Positions 13,907 to 15,157 of a DNA stretch of 15,157 nucleotides are shown piece after piece. This DNA is from Kangiellaceae bacterium. Its GTDB lineage: Bacteria; Pseudomonadota; Gammaproteobacteria; Enterobacterales; Kangiellaceae. The translations under genes were made by a program, and so were the position numbers. The notes below the pieces were generated by a model, which saw only the letters and a list, made by a program, of their open reading frames with translations, was not told the origin of the DNA and made no database searches. Where the stretch lies: positions 1 through 15,157 of the forward strand of contig JAUUYO010000053.1 in assembly GCA_030590405.1 (NCBI GenBank), given 5' to 3'. The stretch's first letter is position 1; each line of letters begins with the position of its first letter.

Positions 13907-14812
13907 TTACTTACAGATTTTTGGACAATATTCACCTGTACCACCAGGCCCTGAATAACAAGGTCCGCCTGAACCAGAATAACAAGGTCCTCCAGGACCG
14001 TCGTATGCAGGTCCTCCGGGGCCATCGTATGCGGGTCCACCAGGGCCATCGTAAGCGGGTCCACCAGGGCCGTCGTATGCGGGTCCACCAGGGCCATCAT
14101 ATTCAGATCCACCGGGACCGGAGTAACAATACCCACCTGGACCATTGTAAGCCGGTCCACCAGGGCCATCGTAGGCCGGTCCTCCGGGGCCAGAGTAACA
14201 AGGGCCTCCAGGACCACTATAACCTTTACAATTACAAATATTATTAGGTTTGAAGGAGCTGGAGCTAGTGAGCGGATTGTCTGTATCACTATTTGTATTT
14301 CTATTTTGACCGAACAACAGAGTTGCATTTGAACCGAGAATAGCATGTAATGCCCTGTCTTCTTCTCTTTGTTCTGCGTAATACAGATCTGGAAGAGGGG
14401 CTTGAAGTCCTTTTTCTTTAAGTTGCTGGATGGCCTCACTATTCCCCCATCTAGCAGCGAGAATAAGCCAAGAAATGGCAGGCGTTTCATTTCCAAGTCT
14501 GGATTGAACTTCTGAAAGCCTTACCATCGCTGGTACATATCCTTGCTTTGCAGAAAGGTAGAACCAATTTGCAGCTTCATTCAGATTTTCTGGTGTGCTA
14601 CCGAGACCATCTCTCCAGAGTAAGCCTAAATTGTATTGAGCAGAGTGATCTCCCTGTCTAGCTGGACCATTCCATTGGGCAGCAGCTTGATTATATAGAC
14701 CTTGATTGTAAAAGGTTACACCCTGGTTAACCTTGAATGATGTCCCGCATGAAGTAAGCAAGATTGTTATTGTTAGGAAGGCTCCAAAAATTATACTCCT
14801 CAAATATCCCAT
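13907..14812 (-). CDS. Sel1-repeat lipoprotein with C-terminal silk-like GPGG repeats
   Basis: Predicted lipoprotein of 301 residues. The signal peptide ends in the lipobox LLTSC (Cys22); Gly at +2 does not signal inner-membrane retention, so the outer membrane is the likely site. Residues about 33-133 are Sel1/TPR-type helical repeats (YNQGLYNQAAAQW, AQYNLGLLWRDGLG, NEAANWFYLSAKQGYVPAMV, SWLILAARWGNSEAIQQL), a protein-interaction scaffold. After a polar linker (about 134-197, with CNC at 193-195) come twelve uninterrupted 8-residue units of the type YDGPGGPA or YSGPGGPC (198-293), then EYCPKICK. The eight Cys of the tail sit at both ends of the array. The start has AGAGAA 6 nt upstream. The function is unknown; I infer a surface or periplasmic protein with an elastic, possibly disulfide-bonded tail. 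An IS21 end lies about 74 bp upstream and may affect its promoter. Confidence 0.85.
   Translation of the reverse strand: MGYLRSIIFGAFLTITILLTSCGTSFKVNQGVTFYNQGLYNQAAAQWNGPARQGDHSAQYNLGLLWRDGLGSTPENLNEAANWFYLSAKQGYVPAMVRLSEVQSRLGNETPAISWLILAARWGNSEAIQQLKEKGLQAPLPDLYYAEQREEDRALHAILGSNATLLFGQNRNTNSDTDNPLTSSSSFKPNNICNCKGYSGPGGPCYSGPGGPAYDGPGGPAYNGPGGYCYSGPGGSEYDGPGGPAYDGPGGPAYDGPGGPAYDGPGGPAYDGPGGPCYSGSGGPCYSGPGGTGEYCPKICK
13934..14221 (-). repeat. Twelve 24-bp in-frame tandem repeats encoding GPGG units
   Basis: A 288-bp minisatellite within the lipoprotein gene. Each 24-bp unit encodes Y-[DSN]-G-P-G-G-x-x. Two unit types alternate at DNA level: one with a TGCATACGAC-like block (Ala-Tyr-Asp) and one with a TTGTTATTCT-like block (Cys-Tyr-Ser), on a shared GGTCC-rich frame. 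The repeat is open in other frames and on the opposite strand, which gives spurious ORFs there. Confidence 0.95.
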
Positions 14813-14885
14813 TAGATTTCTCTTTTAGTAGTTGAACTCAAAAATCAAAGAAAATCACTTATCCTATCTTACTCGCTTCATTTAG

Positions 14886-15157
14886 TGCGTATTCCGGCGA
14901 AGATGAACACCCATTCTGGTTGATCGTGAACACCTAATCAACCCCACATTGGACTCAGTTCCTTTTTACCCTAAGTGTTCACCATCAGTCAATCACTTCA
15001 TTGAAGTTGAGTGATTTTACGCATAGATTTCCCCTTTAATTTGATCCGGTGAGCGTTATGCATCAGGCGATCGAGGATGGCATCGGCAATCGTATTATCA
15101 CCAATTGACTGATGCCATTGCTCCGTCGGTAGTTGACTCAAAATAATCGTGGATGAA
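14886..15157. mobile_element. IS21-family insertion sequence, one end, cut by window
   Basis: The element contains the 3' end of istB and its downstream terminus, and continues beyond the window. The tip is taken as TGCGTATTCCGG at 14886, since IS21-family ends begin with TG. Two 22-bp direct repeats follow at once (14891-14912 and 14913-14934: ATTCCGG/ATTCTGG ... TGAACACC), the multiple terminal repeats typical of IS21 and bound by the IstA transposase. A further GTGTTCACC (14975-14983) lies inward in inverted orientation. The exact boundary and target duplication need the other end. Confidence 0.75.
14998..15157 (-). CDS. istB: IS21-family helper ATPase IstB, C-terminal fragment
   Basis: AAA+ helper ATPase of IS21-family transposition, which works with the IstA transposase to activate it and select targets. 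Only the last 52 residues lie in the window; the N-terminus continues past 15157. The visible sequence reads STIILSQLPTEQWHQSIGD, then NTIADAILDRLMHNAHRIKL and KGKSMRK, the strongly conserved C-terminal end of IstB (sensor region TSQLP, then the ADAILDRLxHxAxRIxLxGxSMRK helix). The stop is at 14998-15000, about 110 bp from the IS tip, a normal distance. No disruption is seen in this part. Confidence 0.92.
   Translation of the reverse strand, partial: SSTIILSQLPTEQWHQSIGDNTIADAILDRLMHNAHRIKLKGKSMRKITQLQ

Noticed and set aside
13934..14221. CRISPR array
   Set aside because: The 24-bp units are directly adjacent with no unique spacers and stay in frame with a coding region.
13921..14247. Open frame on plus across the repeats
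   Set aside because: Antisense reading of the same tandem repeat; composition is an artefact of the repeat.
13903..14496. Second long open frame on minus overlapping the GPGG gene
   Set aside because: It is the +1-shifted reading of the 24-bp repeats, has no signal peptide or family features, and the repeat unit simply lacks stops in that frame.

Overview
The window looks like chromosomal DNA of a moderately AT-rich gammaproteobacterium. The first four fifths carry a housekeeping gene order that I recall from Pseudomonas and relatives (lrp / ftsK-lolA-rarA-crcB-serS, with tusDCBE, yccA and tRNA-Ser nearby). The proteins align well from memory with the E. coli versions, but the small-gene context is not enterobacterial. 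A marine Oceanospirillales/Alteromonadales-like lineage (for example Kangiellaceae) is a guess.

Layout. 1-6956 (+): the 3' end of lrp, then ftsK (chromosome translocase), lolA (lipoprotein chaperone), rarA (replication-fork AAA+ ATPase), crcB (fluoride channel), a 116-bp palindromic intergenic repeat, and serS (seryl-tRNA synthetase). A strong two-way terminator separates serS from the convergent block at 7091-9746 (-): a stand-alone MlaC-family lipid-binding protein and the 2-thiouridine sulfur relay tusD-tusC-tusB-tusE, possibly preceded by a small membrane protein. gdhA (NADP-type glutamate dehydrogenase) lies at 9758-11104 (+). It is followed by a two-TM small protein and the BAX-inhibitor-family gene yccA, both on minus. 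A tRNA-Ser(UGA) gene with its own terminator follows on plus.

From about 12460 onward the DNA changes character. There is a long non-coding stretch with two adjacent hairpins resembling an IS200/IS605-type end. Next comes a clearly broken glutathionyl-hydroquinone reductase gene (yqjG): N-terminal half lost, one single-base frameshift, one internal deletion. About 400 bp with no gene follow, then a Sel1-repeat lipoprotein whose C-terminus is twelve 8-residue GPGG repeats resembling flagelliform silk. The window ends in an IS21-family element, with its terminal repeats and the 3' end of istB. This last fifth is the accessory, decaying part of the window.

Functionally, serS, tRNA-Ser and the Tus relay concern translation and tRNA modification. 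lolA, the MlaC-like protein and ftsK concern envelope and division. The most unusual protein is the GPGG-repeat lipoprotein, where Cys/Ser and Ala/Asp unit types alternate in a correlated way and cysteines sit at both ends of the array.
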